Shown: positions 19,006 through 28,773, counted from the first letter of the stretch. The stretch is DNA of 64,000 bases from Lactobacillales bacterium (GCA_031261705.1 JAISJD010000016.1:1-64000), one strand, 5' to 3'. Numbers and translations are program-made. The notes: generated by a model not told the origin, from the sequence alone.

Positions 19006-19434
19006 TTAGCAACAATCTTCACATTTTCCTAAAATTTCAAAGCGATGTCCTTGAATTTGACACCCTGCTAATTGTGCCTCAAAAAAATCCATCGGGCACA
19101 TGTCAATTTCCTTTGTTTTTCCACAAACAGTACAAATAAAATGGTGGTGGTGCTTGTGTTCATCCTCTTTACAATGAAAGCGGAATTTTTTCTCCCCTTC
19201 AAAATCAGTCATTTCTACTAAATCTAAGGCGCAAAAATCACTTAAATTCCGATAAATTGTATCAAAGCTTAATCCCGAAAAAATAGCTGAAAGTTGCGTA
19301 TGAATTTCCTTTGCTGAAACATAGCGATTACATCGCGCTAAATAACACAACATTTCTTCTCTTTTTTTGGTGTATTTTAATCCATTTTCTTTCATAATTG
19401 CTAATGATTTTTCTATCGCCGATACAGTTGGCAT
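19006..19434 (-). CDS. zur: Fur-family regulator, Zur type
   Basis: A metal-sensing repressor. The N-terminal winged helix carries GLKYTKKREEML and GLSFDTIYRNLS, and the C-terminal half has HHHHFICTVCGKTKEI (residues 95-110) and CEDC (138-141), giving the CxxC/CxxC structural zinc site. The pattern, including SFDTIYRNL and CPMDFF, is closest to B. subtilis Zur, the zinc-uptake repressor, rather than PerR or Fur. The start could be ATG 19434 (used here) or the in-frame ATG 19467. It is divergent from the PPDK regulatory gene. Confidence 0.85.
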   Translation of the reverse strand: MPTVSAIEKSLAIMKENGLKYTKKREEMLCYLARCNRYVSAKEIHTQLSAIFSGLSFDTIYRNLSDFCALDLVEMTDFEGEKKFRFHCKEDEHKHHHHFICTVCGKTKEIDMCPMDFFEAQLAGCQIQGHRFEILGKCEDCC

Positions 19435-19491
19435 GTCCTCATCTCTTTTCTCATCAAAATATAACATTCCACAGAAATTTCTTCCACCTTA

Positions 19492-19500
19492 TGATATAAT
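19492..19500 (+). promoter_or_regulatory. extended -10 promoter of the PPDK regulatory gene
   Basis: TGATATAAT on the plus strand (TATAAT at 19495-19500), about 48 bp before the ATG at 19548, in the divergent zur intergenic space. The -35 is not recognisable. Confidence 0.5.
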
Positions 19501-19547
19501 AAAGCTGAGGTAAATTCAATCTGAAAAGACAGGAGAGAAATGAAACA

Positions 19548-20381
19548 ATGACTGAACAAACTGAACCTTTAAATTTATATGTAGTATCTGATTCGGCTGG
19601 GAATACAGCGTTGAACCTTGCTCATGCCACAATGGCACAATTCCCAAACACAGATTTTTGCGTGTATCGTAAGAATTTCGTAAGAAGTGAAGAAGCGTTA
19701 GAACGGACCCTTGTCAAAGCAAAAGAACATAATGGCATTATTGTCCATACATTGATTAATGAAAAATTAAATAAACAAGCCAATGAATATTGCTTAGAAA
19801 ACAATGTTTTTTGTTTTGATTTACTAAACCCCGTTGTGCAAGAAATGAGCCGTCGGACAGGTCTTGAGCCAACACGTGAGCTAGGAGCGCAGCACCACCT
19901 GAATGAAAATTACTTCAAACGTATTAAAGCAATCGAGTTTGCAGTAAAATATGACGATGGAAAAGACCCTAAAGGCTTCCTGAAAGCTGATATCGTTCTA
20001 CTCGGTGTTTCTCGTACATCAAAAACACCCTTAAGTCTTTTCTTAGCTAACAAAAACTTAAAGGTAGCTAATCTACCACTTGTCCCACAAGCACAAATTC
20101 CAGATGAAATCTGGAAAGTGAATCCGAAAAAAATCGTTGGTTTAACAAATGACCCTACAATTTTAAATAACATTCGTGCGGAACGTATGCGGGCTTATGG
20201 TTTAGATATGGATACCGCTTATTCTAATACGGACAATATCATCAAAGAATTACAATACGCCAACGATCTTTACGACAAGCTTGGTTGTGTGGTGATTAAT
20301 GTTGCGAAGCTTTCTATCGAAGAAACTGCGGCAATGATTCTTGATGCCCTTGGCTTAGAAGATAACACTTTTCAAAGTTAA
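19548..20381 (+). CDS. pyruvate, phosphate dikinase regulatory protein (PDRP, DUF299)
   Basis: Bifunctional enzyme that inactivates pyruvate phosphate dikinase (or PEP synthase) by ADP-dependent threonine phosphorylation and reactivates it by phosphorolysis. The 277 residues show the family start NLYVVSDSAGNTALNLA, the P-loop-like GVSRTSKTPLS (153-163), YLAN-like FLANKNLKVANLPLVP and GLTNDP. The ATG follows AGGAGAG. The target dikinase gene is not in this window. A CBS-domain regulator, usual next to this gene, is absent; zur is divergent instead. Confidence 0.93.
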   Translation: MTEQTEPLNLYVVSDSAGNTALNLAHATMAQFPNTDFCVYRKNFVRSEEALERTLVKAKEHNGIIVHTLINEKLNKQANEYCLENNVFCFDLLNPVVQEMSRRTGLEPTRELGAQHHLNENYFKRIKAIEFAVKYDDGKDPKGFLKADIVLLGVSRTSKTPLSLFLANKNLKVANLPLVPQAQIPDEIWKVNPKKIVGLTNDPTILNNIRAERMRAYGLDMDTAYSNTDNIIKELQYANDLYDKLGCVVINVAKLSIEETAAMILDALGLEDNTFQS

Positions 20382-20388
20382 ATAACAA

Positions 20389-20436
20389 AAAAACGGTGCT
20401 ATGAGTAAGCCCAAACTTACTTACAGCACCGTTTTT
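20389..20436. terminator. bidirectional terminator
   Basis: Long stem AAAAACGGTGCT/AGCACCGTTTTT with a second inner pairing AGTAAG/CTTACT. T-runs on both strands; it separates the plus-strand regulatory gene from the convergent small gene at 20438. Confidence 0.9.
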
Positions 20437-20437
20437 A

Positions 20438-20701
20438 CTATTGTTCATTGGGATAGGCGAAGCCATCATCATAAAATTTCATAAACATTAAACGACTGAT
20501 ATAGACAATTGCTTCTTCTTCCGTCAATAACTCATACTGATTGAACACATCGCTTTCCAGCAAAAAATAATTCACTAACAACTGGCACGGAGTCCACTGG
20601 CTAAAAGCTACGCTATAATAAGCCTCGTCCATCGTTTCCCTATTTTGACGAATCAATAGCCCCTTGTGCTTTTCATCATTTAATACATAATAATCGAACA
20701 T
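20438..20701 (-). CDS. small protein of unknown function, 87 residues
   Basis: I do not recognise a named family. The protein is acidic and aromatic-rich (MFDYYVLNDEKHKGLLIRQ...FYDDGFAYPNE), probably soluble, with no membrane segment or zinc motif. The start is ATG 20701 with GGAGG seven bases upstream, which strongly supports translation; the open frame extends five codons further. It is monocistronic and ends at the shared bidirectional terminator. Confidence 0.75.
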   Translation of the reverse strand: MFDYYVLNDEKHKGLLIRQNRETMDEAYYSVAFSQWTPCQLLVNYFLLESDVFNQYELLTEEEAIVYISRLMFMKFYDDGFAYPNEQ

Positions 20702-20787
20702 CGCTCTAACCTCCAAACATCTTCTAATTTATCTAATCATATTGTAACAAATATTTGAAAAATTACCTATCACAAGCACGAAAAAAA

Positions 20788-20806
20788 GGCACCGTTTCCG
20801 GTAACC
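20788..20806 (-). terminator. terminator of the murA-epuA group
   Basis: Stem GG-ACCG/CGGT-CC capped by a GAAA tetraloop, followed on the minus strand by about seven T bases. It is placed about 14 nt after the epuA-like stop. Confidence 0.8.
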
Positions 20807-20819
20807 TCGTGCGATTTCT

Positions 20820-21002
20820 TTATTTAAAAAATGAAAATAAATGCTCCCATAATGATGCATGAAAAACCTCTGTTGCTTTTCCGCCACCGATAACACCATA
20901 ACCTATCATCGTGCCAATAATGAATAACAGCATCATCAAAGCAATGACAATTAAAATTTTAATTAAAGAAATTAAGATGTAACGTCCTGTGTTTTGACTC
21001 AT
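20820..21002 (-). CDS. small membrane protein, EpuA-like ('RNA polymerase subunit beta' family of murA neighbours)
   Basis: A 60-residue protein with one strong membrane helix (ILISLIKILIVIALMMLLFIIGTMIGYGVIGGG). Proteins of this kind follow murA in Lactobacillales and are often labelled EpuA or, misleadingly, DNA-directed RNA polymerase subunit beta. The start is ATG 21002 with GGTGG about eight bases upstream. It begins 15 bp after the murA stop, so it is probably cotranscribed. Function is unknown. Confidence 0.8.
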   Translation of the reverse strand: MSQNTGRYILISLIKILIVIALMMLLFIIGTMIGYGVIGGGKATEVFHASLWEHLFSFFK

Positions 21003-21017
21003 GTCATTCACCACCCA

Positions 21018-22313
21018 TTATTTTACTATCGTATCCTTGAGAACAGTTTCTTCCACATCAACACGGTCAACTTTTGCTCCTAATTCTTGAAGCTTTTCAT
21101 GGAATTTGTAATAGCCACGATCTAAATACTTCAAATTAGACACACGCGTGATTCCTTTTGAAACCAAACCTGCTAGAACAAGCGCTGCTGCTGCTCGTAA
21201 ATCTGTCGCTTCCACTGGTGCGCCTTGTAATTCACTACCATTAATAATTGCAATACTTCCGTCAATCGTGACATCTAAATTCATTCGACGCATTTCTTCT
21301 AAATGTTGGAAACGATTTTCAAAGACCGTTTCAGTCATTGTTGAAGTCCCATTAGCAATTGCTTGAATTGCCGTCATTTGTGCTTGCATATCTGTTGGAA
21401 AACCAGGGTGTGGCATAGTTGTCACATTGGTTGGTTTGATAAATTCTGAACCAATTACACGGATTCCTTCATTTTCTTCGGTGATATTTGCACCCATTTC
21501 TTGAAGCTTAGAAATTAATGGACGATTATGTTCCATGATTCCATCTTTAATCAAAATATTTCCTTGAGTCATCGCTGCTGCAACCATGAATGTTCCCGCT
21601 TCAATGCGGTCTTGAACGACCCAATGTGATGCTCCGTGAAGTTTTTCTACTCCTTCAATACGGATTGTTTCCGTTCCAGCACCATGTACACGAGCGCCCA
21701 TTTTATTTAAAATGTTCGCTAAGTCAACGATTTCAGGTTCACGAGCAACGTTTTCCATAATCGTTGTCCCCTTTGCAAGTGTCGCTGCCATCATAATATT
21801 TTGTGTGGCACCAACGGATGGAAAGTCAAGGTAAATACGAGCACCGTGTAATTCATCCGCCACTGCTTCGATATAACCAGCTTTTTGGTTAATCTTTGCT
21901 CCCAGAGCTTCAAAGCCTTTTAAATGCAAATCAATCGGACGTTTTCCAATAGTACAACCACCCGGCATAGAAACCTTGGCATGACCATTACGCGCTAATA
22001 GAGGCCCCATCACAACGATAGAAGCACGCATTTTACTCACATATTCATAAGGTGCTTCAATTTCAAGCTGACGAGTCGCATCTACAGTCACCTCATGTGT
22101 TTCTTCGTTAAAATCTAAATCAACATTCAAATGACGAATGACTTGGTTCATAGTAAATGTATCTGACAGGATAGGAACATTTTGTAACAAAGTAGTTCCT
22201 TCTTCAGCTAATAAAGTAGCTGCTAATATTGGTAATACAGCGTTTTTAGCTCCTTCAATGGTTACAGTACCAACTAATCTATTATTTCCACCTTGAACAA
22301 TAATCTGTTCCAT
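21018..22313 (-). CDS. murA: UDP-N-acetylglucosamine 1-carboxyvinyltransferase, Cys-type MurA
   Basis: Transfers enolpyruvate from PEP to UDP-GlcNAc, the first committed step of peptidoglycan synthesis, in the cytoplasm. The 431 residues keep all active-site elements: EGAKN with Lys23, [11 protein letters not shown] with the catalytic Cys120 (Cys115 in E. coli numbering), FPTD, and [12 protein letters not shown]. This copy should be sensitive to fosfomycin, which alkylates that Cys. ATG with GGAGTG upstream; its own extended -10 promoter lies before it. It sits downstream of DUF1146, the standard position of the main murA in Bacillota. Roughly 60 percent identical by eye to the copy at 22696. 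Confidence 0.96.
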   Translation of the reverse strand: MEQIIVQGGNNRLVGTVTIEGAKNAVLPILAATLLAEEGTTLLQNVPILSDTFTMNQVIRHLNVDLDFNEETHEVTVDATRQLEIEAPYEYVSKMRASIVVMGPLLARNGHAKVSMPGGCTIGKRPIDLHLKGFEALGAKINQKAGYIEAVADELHGARIYLDFPSVGATQNIMMAATLAKGTTIMENVAREPEIVDLANILNKMGARVHGAGTETIRIEGVEKLHGASHWVVQDRIEAGTFMVAAAMTQGNILIKDGIMEHNRPLISKLQEMGANITEENEGIRVIGSEFIKPTNVTTMPHPGFPTDMQAQMTAIQAIANGTSTMTETVFENRFQHLEEMRRMNLDVTIDGSIAIINGSELQGAPVEATDLRAAAALVLAGLVSKGITRVSNLKYLDRGYYKFHEKLQELGAKVDRVDVEETVLKDTIVK

Positions 22314-22373
22314 GTTTTTTTCACTCCAATTAAATGATTGGTATTTTTATTAAATTCCACCTAAATCTTTTTC

Positions 22374-22382
22374 ATTATAGCA
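22374..22382 (-). promoter_or_regulatory. promoter of the Cys-type murA
   Basis: Extended -10 TGCTATAAT (TATAAT at 22374-22379) on the minus strand, 60 bp before the ATG. The -35 is weak. It implies that this murA can be expressed separately from the upstream copy. Confidence 0.5.
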
Positions 22383-22418
22383 CTAAATAGACCATTTGAA
22401 CATTCTGTCATGAAATTG

Positions 22419-22667
22419 TTAAAAACCTGAAACAAAAAAGTTTCGACTAAGACTGATAAATTCTAAAATAAAATTACTAGCGGTATATCCTAATAGAATA
22501 GCTAAGAAAAAATATACAAATCGAATTTGCCCTTCGTGTCCCGTTCCTTTTTTGAATAATTGATCTAACCTCACTGATTGCAATGCCCAAAACGCTAAAT
22601 AAATGAACAGAAAATGGCTCACCATTCTAAGTAAAGCATCCACACCAAAAACTTGATTCATTCTCAT
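22419..22667 (-). CDS. DUF1146 family membrane protein (YwzB-like)
   Basis: An 82-residue protein with two membrane helices (about residues 15-30 and 48-70) and the family pattern SVRLDQLFKKG...Q.R..YFFLAILLGYTASNF. In B. subtilis and enterococci it lies between the ATP synthase genes and murA. Here it lies between two murA copies, 28 bp after the stop of the first, and the ATP synthase operon is more than 25 kb away. The ATG is preceded by AAGGATG. Function unknown. Confidence 0.85.
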   Translation of the reverse strand: MRMNQVFGVDALLRMVSHFLFIYLAFWALQSVRLDQLFKKGTGHEGQIRFVYFFLAILLGYTASNFILEFISLSRNFFVSGF

Positions 22668-22695
22668 TTCACATCCTTACAGAGCCAGAATAAGC

Positions 22696-23994
22696 TTATT
22701 TATTGTTATTTTTTACTTTCACTTTTTTTTCCTCAATAGAAACACGTTGAATATTGGCTCCTAATTGAGCTAATTTTTTATGAAATTGGTAATAGCCTCT
22801 ATCCAAATGTTCGAGATTATCCACGCGAGTCAAACCATTAGAAACCAATCCCGCAAGTACCAAGGCTGCCGCCGCTCGAATATCCGTGGCATGAACAAGA
22901 GCTCCTTGAAGTTGTTTACCACCTGTAATCACTGCCACCTGTCCATCAATCTGAACCGTTAAATTCATTCTGCGCATTTCTTCCAAATGTTTAAATCGAT
23001 TTTCAAAAACCGTTTCTCGTGTAAGACTGACCCCATTTGCTGCTGCTTGAAGTACGGTCATTTGCGCTTGCAAATCTGTTGGAAAACCGGGATGTGGCAT
23101 TGTTTTAATATTGGTTGGTTTTAATACATCTGGTCCGATAACACGTATTCCTTCTTCGGTTTCGTGAATTTCAGCACCCATTTCTTGAAGTTTAGAAATC
23201 AAAGGACGATTATGTTCATGAATCGCCTCTTTGACTAATACATCTCCACCTGTTAAGGCAGCCGCAATCATAAAGGTTCCAGCTTCAATCCGGTCTTGAA
23301 CGATACGGTGAGTTGCCCCATGTAATTTTTTTACACCAACAATTTTCATAAGGTCTGTCCCTGCACCGTATATTTTTGCTCCCATTTTACTTAAAACATT
23401 CGCAAGGTCAACAATTTCTGTTTCTGCTGCCACATTTTCAATTACAGTCGTACCTCTTGCTAAAACAGCCGCCATCATAATGTTTTGGGTAGCCCCAACA
23501 GAGGGAAAATCGAGATAAATCCGCGTACCGACAAGCTCATCTGCTTTTGCCTCAACATATCCATGAGTTTGCACAGTCGTTGCTTGTAACGCTTCAAAAC
23601 CTTTTAAATGTAAGTCAATAGGACGCGCACCAATCGCATCTCCACCCGGCATAGACACTCGAGCAAAATGATTTCTTGCTAAAATTGGCCCCATGACAAC
23701 AATAGAAGCACGCATTTTTTCTACTAACTCATAAGGCGCCACCGAACCAATTGCTCCTTCAGCGTTGATTGTTAGTTGATTATTCTTTGCATCTATCTCA
23801 ACTTCGACATTCAATTCACGTAAAATATCCGCCATAATGTAAACATCGTCAATTCTTGGCACATTCTTTAGTGTCACTGTACCCTCTTCAGCTAATAATG
23901 CCGCTGCCATAATTGGTAAAACCGCATTTTTAGCTCCTTCTATTTCAACCGTTCCTTGTAACCGACGACCACTTTGAACAAGCATTTGTTCCAT
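22696..23994 (-). CDS. murA: second MurA paralogue with Asp in place of the catalytic Cys
   Basis: A 432-residue UDP-GlcNAc enolpyruvyl transferase that aligns end to end with the copy at 21018. Lys22 (EGAKN), FPTD and [12 protein letters not shown] are kept, but the Cys loop reads [11 protein letters not shown]: the codon at 23638-23640 is GAT, Asp119. Asp at this site occurs naturally in mycobacterial, chlamydial and Borrelia MurA and leaves the enzyme active but not inactivated by fosfomycin. ATG 23994 with GGAG upstream is preferred over an in-frame extension of 21 codons. It precedes DUF1146 by 28 bp. Upstream palindromes may bind a regulator. Confidence 0.95.
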   Translation of the reverse strand: MEQMLVQSGRRLQGTVEIEGAKNAVLPIMAAALLAEEGTVTLKNVPRIDDVYIMADILRELNVEVEIDAKNNQLTINAEGAIGSVAPYELVEKMRASIVVMGPILARNHFARVSMPGGDAIGARPIDLHLKGFEALQATTVQTHGYVEAKADELVGTRIYLDFPSVGATQNIMMAAVLARGTTVIENVAAETEIVDLANVLSKMGAKIYGAGTDLMKIVGVKKLHGATHRIVQDRIEAGTFMIAAALTGGDVLVKEAIHEHNRPLISKLQEMGAEIHETEEGIRVIGPDVLKPTNIKTMPHPGFPTDLQAQMTVLQAAANGVSLTRETVFENRFKHLEEMRRMNLTVQIDGQVAVITGGKQLQGALVHATDIRAAAALVLAGLVSNGLTRVDNLEHLDRGYYQFHKKLAQLGANIQRVSIEEKKVKVKNNNK

Positions 23995-24023
23995 TTTATC
24001 TTCAACTCCATATTTATCTATAG

Positions 24024-24079
24024 ATTGTGAAATTATCACAATATGTATCAACCTCATGACGAGAGAATTGTATCACAAT
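24024..24079 (-). promoter_or_regulatory. extended -10 and paired palindromes upstream of the Asp-type murA
   Basis: Two related inverted repeats: ATTGTGA-5-TCACAAT at 24024-24042 and ATTGT-3-ACAAT at 24067-24079. On the plus strand both contain TATCACAAT, a direct repeat 37 bp apart. The upstream one overlaps an extended -10 (TGATACAAT on the minus strand). The layout looks like a promoter with two operator sites. Confidence 0.45.
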
Positions 24080-24157
24080 TAGTGAAAATTTTCTATTTAT
24101 TTTTTTCACAGCTTGTTCGGAGTTTTCCTCATTTTATTAAAATTTGGTTACAATTCA

Positions 24158-24200
24158 AAAAATCACGCAATGACAAAAGTGAAGCCATTCCGTGATTTTT
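24158..24200 (-). terminator. terminator of the purine operon
   Basis: Stem AAAAATCACG/CGTGATTTTT with an inner ATG/CAT pairing, followed on the minus strand by a T-run. It lies about 20 nt after the purD stop. Confidence 0.85.
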
Positions 24201-24219
24201 AAATGATTTATTTTTCAGT

Positions 24220-25479
24220 TTATAATGCCTTTGAGCCAATATCTGAACGATAAAATGTTCCAGTTGTATCTAGCTTTTCTAAATCTGCATAAACTTTCGC
24301 TTGAGCTTCTTCAAGAGTTGTTCCCTCACTTGCTAATAAGTAGACACGTCCACCATTTGTTACAAGTTTTCCCTCTGAATTTTCTGCTACTCCTGCAAAT
24401 AGCACCTCTGAATTTTCTAAAGTTGAAAAATCTGGCAAAAGAACGCCTTTTTCATACTCTGCTGGATAACCGTCTGCCGCTACCACGACCCCTAATGTAT
24501 AGCCTTCTTTTTTCCACTCAACAATCGGTTCATTTCCATTTAAAATATCGTCAATAATGCTTGCAAAATCGCTCGTCAAACGTGGAAGAACAATTTGCGT
24601 TTCAGGGTCTCCAAAACGAGCATTAAACTCAATAACCTTTGCTCCCTCTTTTGTTGCAATTAGTCCTGCATATAAAATACCAGTAAAAGAACGTCCTTCT
24701 CTCACTAAGCCACGTGCGGCGGGCTTCACAATTGTTTCAATCGCCTTATCCACCATTTCTTGAGAGATTTGTGGGACTGGGGCATAGGCACCCATTCCTC
24801 CAGTATTTGGCCCTTCATCGTTGTCATACGCTCGTTTATGGTCTTGTGCAATCACCATAGGCCAAACTTTTTCACCGTCTACAAATGACAACAGTGAGAA
24901 CTCCTGCCCATCTAAAAACTCTTCCACTACCACACGTGCACCACTCTCACCAAACTTATTATCTTCTAACATATCCTTTAATGCAGCAATCGCTTGTTCT
25001 AATGTTTCCGCCACGACAACGCCTTTTCCTGCTGCTAGACCATCTGCTTTAATAACAATCGGTGCCCCTTGTTCCGTTACATAAGCTTTTGCTTCTTCAT
25101 AATCGGTAAAGGTTTGATGATTGGCTGTGGGGATATTATATTTATTCATAATTTCCTTTGCGAAATCTTTGGAACCCTCAATGAGTGCTGCTCTTTTGGT
25201 AGGTCCATAGATTTTTAATCCAGCCGCTTGAAAATCATCAACAATTCCATTTAATAACGGAATTTCTGGGCCAACAAACGTCCAATCAATTGCTTGTTCT
25301 TTTGCAAATTCAATCAAAGCAGCATGATTCTCCTCAGAAATATCAACAATCTGTATCCCGTCTTTTTTCATTCCAACATTGCCTTTAGCCACAAAAACAG
25401 CTTCAACCTTGTTACTTGCTAAAAATTTCTTAGCAATCGCATGCTCTCTACCACCGCTACCGATAACCAAAATTTTCAT
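24220..25479 (-). CDS. purD: phosphoribosylamine--glycine ligase (GAR synthetase)
   Basis: Second step of purine synthesis: phosphoribosylamine + glycine + ATP to GAR. A 419-residue ATP-grasp enzyme: N-domain VIGSGGREHA at the start, FVGPEIPLLNG, ATP-grasp strands (IVIKADGLAAGKGVVVA), DHKRAYDNDEGPNTGGMG, and FNARFGDPETQ. The start is ATG 25479 with AGGAG upstream; the frame's TTG just before it is less likely. Last gene of the pur operon, separated from purH by 78 bp containing a hairpin. Confidence 0.97.
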   Translation of the reverse strand: MKILVIGSGGREHAIAKKFLASNKVEAVFVAKGNVGMKKDGIQIVDISEENHAALIEFAKEQAIDWTFVGPEIPLLNGIVDDFQAAGLKIYGPTKRAALIEGSKDFAKEIMNKYNIPTANHQTFTDYEEAKAYVTEQGAPIVIKADGLAAGKGVVVAETLEQAIAALKDMLEDNKFGESGARVVVEEFLDGQEFSLLSFVDGEKVWPMVIAQDHKRAYDNDEGPNTGGMGAYAPVPQISQEMVDKAIETIVKPAARGLVREGRSFTGILYAGLIATKEGAKVIEFNARFGDPETQIVLPRLTSDFASIIDDILNGNEPIVEWKKEGYTLGVVVAADGYPAEYEKGVLLPDFSTLENSEVLFAGVAENSEGKLVTNGGRVYLLASEGTTLEEAQAKVYADLEKLDTTGTFYRSDIGSKAL

Positions 25480-25518
25480 CAATTTTCCTACTCCTCACGC
25501 TAAACTTTATACACTGAA

Positions 25519-25542
25519 AACAGGTTCGCAAACGGACCTGTT
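25519..25542 (-). terminator. hairpin between purH and purD
   Basis: Perfect stem AACAGGT/ACCTGTT (7 bp, 10-nt loop), with only TTTTC on its 3' side on the minus strand. It may be a leaky terminator or an mRNA processing or stability element that lowers purD relative to purH. Confidence 0.4.
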
Positions 25543-25557
25543 CCAGTAAAATTCATT

Positions 25558-27099
25558 TTAATGTCTGAAATGACGGACACCAGTAAATACCATCGTAATC
25601 CCGTATTTATTCGCCATATCAATAGATTCTTGATCTCGAACCGAGCCACCAGGTTGAACGATTGCTTTAATGCCAGATTTCCCGATTTCCTCCACATTAT
25701 CGGCAAATGGGAAATACGCATCACTTGCTAAGACCGCACCGTCTAAATGGTCTTTGGCTTGTTCAATCGCAATCTTTACTGAACCGACACGATTCATCTG
25801 ACCAGCACCAACACCCAGTGTTTGATGGTCGTTAGTAATTAAAATCGCATTAGACTTCACATACTTAATAGATTTCCATGCAAATTCCAAGGCTTTTTTC
25901 TCCACGTCTGTTGGTTTTCTATCTGTAACAACTTCCCAGGCTTCAGGATTTTCTTCAATCACATCTTGGTTTTGAACAAGTAATCCACCAACAATGCCCG
26001 TATATTCAAATCCTTCACTAGAAGCAGATTGCTTAGAAAAATCTAACTGTAATAGACGTAAATTTTTCTTTTTAGTAGTCAAAACTTCTAACGCTTCTTT
26101 TGAATAGCTAGGAGCAATAATGATTTCTAAGAAAATTTTGTGCATTTTTTCAGCCGTTCTTTTGTCTACTTCACGATTTAAAACGATAATTCCACCAAAG
26201 ATAGAGGTAGAATCTGCTTCATACGCATAATCCCACGCTTGTTCAATGGTGTCCGCAGTGCCAATACCACAGGGGTTCATATGTTTTAACGCTACAACAG
26301 TTGGTTTCGTATAGTCACGAGCAATACGAATCGCCGCATCTGCATCTCGTATATTATTAAAGGATAATTCTTTCCCATTCAATTGTTTAGTTGCAGCAAT
26401 CGAATATGGAACTGGGATAGCGGATTGATAAAACGCTGCATCTTGATGTGAATTTTCACCATAGCGCAATTCTTGTTTCAAATCATAGGTTAAGGTTAAT
26501 TTTTCAGGTTCTTTTTCACCCACTAAGTCAGTCAGGTAACCTGCAATTAGCGCATCATAAGCTGCAGTGTGACGGAAAACCTTTGCAGCCAACTGTTGAC
26601 GAGTATAAAAAGTCGTGTCGCCCGTTTCTTTGATTTCTGAAAGAACCCTTGCATAATCTGCTGGGTCAACGAGAACAGTCACAGAAGCGTGATTTTTCGC
26701 TGCCGAACGAAGCATAGAGGGTCCACCAATATCAATGTTTTCAATTGCATCCTCAGTAGTTACCTCTGGCTTCATAATTGTTTCCTTAAATGGATAAAGA
26801 TTGACCACCACCATATCAATCGGGTGAATATCATGTTCCTTCATCGCATCCATATGACTAGCTAAATCGCGACGACCAAGCAAACCTCCATGAATTTTTG
26901 GATGTAACGTTTTGACACGTCCGTCCATCATTTCTGGAAAACCAGTGACTTCATCAATCGAAATCGTCAAAATTCCTTCATTTTCAAGCGCCACCTTTGT
27001 TCCACCAGTTGAGATAATTTCATATCCTAACGCTACAAGCTCTTTCGCAAATTCTGCAACACCATTTTTATCTGAAACACTTATCAATGCACGTTTCAA
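25558..27099 (-). CDS. purH: bifunctional AICAR transformylase / IMP cyclohydrolase
   Basis: Catalyses the last two steps to IMP. The 513 residues hold the N-terminal MGS-like cyclohydrolase domain ([45 protein letters not shown]) and the C-terminal transformylase with [16 protein letters not shown] and the end [14 protein letters not shown]. The start is TTG 27099, seven bases after GGAGGGA; the ATG fifteen bases upstream overlaps that site. Follows purN by 23 bp. Confidence 0.97.
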   Translation of the reverse strand: MKRALISVSDKNGVAEFAKELVALGYEIISTGGTKVALENEGILTISIDEVTGFPEMMDGRVKTLHPKIHGGLLGRRDLASHMDAMKEHDIHPIDMVVVNLYPFKETIMKPEVTTEDAIENIDIGGPSMLRSAAKNHASVTVLVDPADYARVLSEIKETGDTTFYTRQQLAAKVFRHTAAYDALIAGYLTDLVGEKEPEKLTLTYDLKQELRYGENSHQDAAFYQSAIPVPYSIAATKQLNGKELSFNNIRDADAAIRIARDYTKPTVVALKHMNPCGIGTADTIEQAWDYAYEADSTSIFGGIIVLNREVDKRTAEKMHKIFLEIIIAPSYSKEALEVLTTKKKNLRLLQLDFSKQSASSEGFEYTGIVGGLLVQNQDVIEENPEAWEVVTDRKPTDVEKKALEFAWKSIKYVKSNAILITNDHQTLGVGAGQMNRVGSVKIAIEQAKDHLDGAVLASDAYFPFADNVEEIGKSGIKAIVQPGGSVRDQESIDMANKYGITMVFTGVRHFRH

Positions 27100-27122
27100 T
27101 ATATTTCCCTCCATTTTACTTC

Positions 27123-27701
27123 CTAAACTTTATCCCTTTTTGAAATAATTTCTTTTAACACGCGTGGATATAAAACATGTTCCACCGCATGAATTTTTTC
27201 TTCTAAACTCTCAAGCGTCTCTTCTTTTTCCACTTTTATCTTTTCCTGAGCGATAATCGGGCCTGTATCGACGCCGTTATCAATATAATGCACCGTTACC
27301 CCTGTTTCCTCCACGCCTGCTTCAAAGGCATCTGCAATTCCGTGTAGTCCAGGAAAATTAGGCAATAAAGAGGGATGAATATTGATGATTTTATTAGGAT
27401 AGGCAGTAAGAAGCGTCTCTCCAACAATTCTCATATACCCAGCCAAGACAATTAATTCCACACCATAGCTACGACAAAGCTCAAGAATTGCTTCCTCGTA
27501 CTGTTTTCTTGATTCAAAATTCTTGGGTGAAAAGGCAAACGTCTTAATTTTTAATTTTTCAGCTCGTTCTAAAGCAAAAGCATTTCCCTTATCACAAAAC
27601 AAAAAGCAAATTTCAGCGGGAATTTCACCGCTTTCCACTTTTTCAGCTATCACTTGAAAGTTGCTTCCGTTTCCAGAAGCAAATACCGCAATTTTTTTCA
27701 T
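27123..27701 (-). CDS. purN: phosphoribosylglycinamide formyltransferase
   Basis: Folate-dependent GAR transformylase (192 residues), third step of the pathway. Motifs: [10 protein letters not shown] at the start, [10 protein letters not shown], the catalytic [13 protein letters not shown] with Asn and His, and [15 protein letters not shown] with the catalytic Asp. Starts two bases after the purM stop, so translation is probably coupled. Confidence 0.97.
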   Translation of the reverse strand: MKKIAVFASGNGSNFQVIAEKVESGEIPAEICFLFCDKGNAFALERAEKLKIKTFAFSPKNFESRKQYEEAILELCRSYGVELIVLAGYMRIVGETLLTAYPNKIINIHPSLLPNFPGLHGIADAFEAGVEETGVTVHYIDNGVDTGPIIAQEKIKVEKEETLESLEEKIHAVEHVLYPRVLKEIISKRDKV

Positions 27702-27703
27702 AG

Positions 27704-28744
27704 CTAGTTCTCCACAAATTCAACGGCATCTGTAGTTTTTTCAATGATTTCACCAATTTCATAAACAGGTTCGTCAATTTCCGCTAAGACAGCTTTCACT
27801 TCTTCAACCTTGTCTGGACGAACAGCAAGCACCATTCCAATACCCATGTTGAAAATTTCATACATTTCCATTGTAGGAATTTCACCATATTTTTCTAATG
27901 CTTTAAAAATCGGAAGAACGTTCCAAGAACCCAGCTGAATTTTGGCTGCTAAATCGTCGCCAAACATCCGAGGAATATTTTCGACAAAACCACCACCAGT
28001 GATATGTGAGATACCATTAACTAACTCTTTTTTCACAAGTGGTAACAATTGTTTCACATAAATGCGTGTCGGTGTTAATAATTCTTCACCGAGTGTTTTA
28101 CCGCCTAATTCAGGTAATTTTGTTGCACCAGTAAAATCATTTTGCTCGAAAAAGACTTTACGGACAAGAGAGTACCCATTGGAATGAATCCCACTTGAAG
28201 CAATTCCAAGCAAGACATCACCCTTAGAAATTTTTTCACCAGTCACAAGTTGAGATTTTTCAGCCACACCCACAGCAAACCCTGCTAAATCGTAATCATC
28301 TGCTCCGTACATGCCAGGCATTTCAGCAGTTTCTCCACCAATTAAAGCCGCACCAGCTTGCACGCAACCGTCTGCTACACCTGCCACGACCTGTTCCAAA
28401 CGAGCAGGAATATTTTTTCCAGTAGCAATATAGTCTAAGAAATAAAGTGGTTCTGCTCCTTGTGCCACAATGTCATTCACACACATTGCCACACAGTCAA
28501 TACCGATAGTATCGTGTTTATTTTCTTGAATTGCTACAAGTAGCTTTGTTCCAACGCCGTCTGTTCCAGAGATAAGAACAGGCTCCTTGACATCCACTGT
28601 TGAAAGGTCAAAACACCCTCCAAAACCACCTAAAGCACCCATTACACCAAGTCGTTCCGTTTTCTTCACATGTTTTTTAATCCGATCAACGACTTCGTAA
28701 CCAGCTTCCACGTCAACCCCAGCTTTTGCATACGCATTTGCCAT
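27704..28744 (-). CDS. purM: phosphoribosylformylglycinamidine cyclo-ligase (AIR synthetase)
   Basis: Closes the imidazole ring: FGAM + ATP to AIR. The 346 residues start [19 protein letters not shown], with the ATP-binding [25 protein letters not shown] and [13 protein letters not shown], as in the PurM/SelD fold. ATG at 28744, preceded by a GAGGG-type site. Lies between purF and purN in the operon. Confidence 0.97.
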   Translation of the reverse strand: MANAYAKAGVDVEAGYEVVDRIKKHVKKTERLGVMGALGGFGGCFDLSTVDVKEPVLISGTDGVGTKLLVAIQENKHDTIGIDCVAMCVNDIVAQGAEPLYFLDYIATGKNIPARLEQVVAGVADGCVQAGAALIGGETAEMPGMYGADDYDLAGFAVGVAEKSQLVTGEKISKGDVLLGIASSGIHSNGYSLVRKVFFEQNDFTGATKLPELGGKTLGEELLTPTRIYVKQLLPLVKKELVNGISHITGGGFVENIPRMFGDDLAAKIQLGSWNVLPIFKALEKYGEIPTMEMYEIFNMGIGMVLAVRPDKVEEVKAVLAEIDEPVYEIGEIIEKTTDAVEFVEN

Positions 28745-28773
28745 TTTGTCTAACCCTCATTTCAAAATTTTGT

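Noticed and set aside
24225-24557. Plus-strand open frame of 110 codons opposite purD
   Set aside because: It is a shadow of the well-supported purD on the other strand, has no ribosome site and a low-complexity Leu-rich translation.
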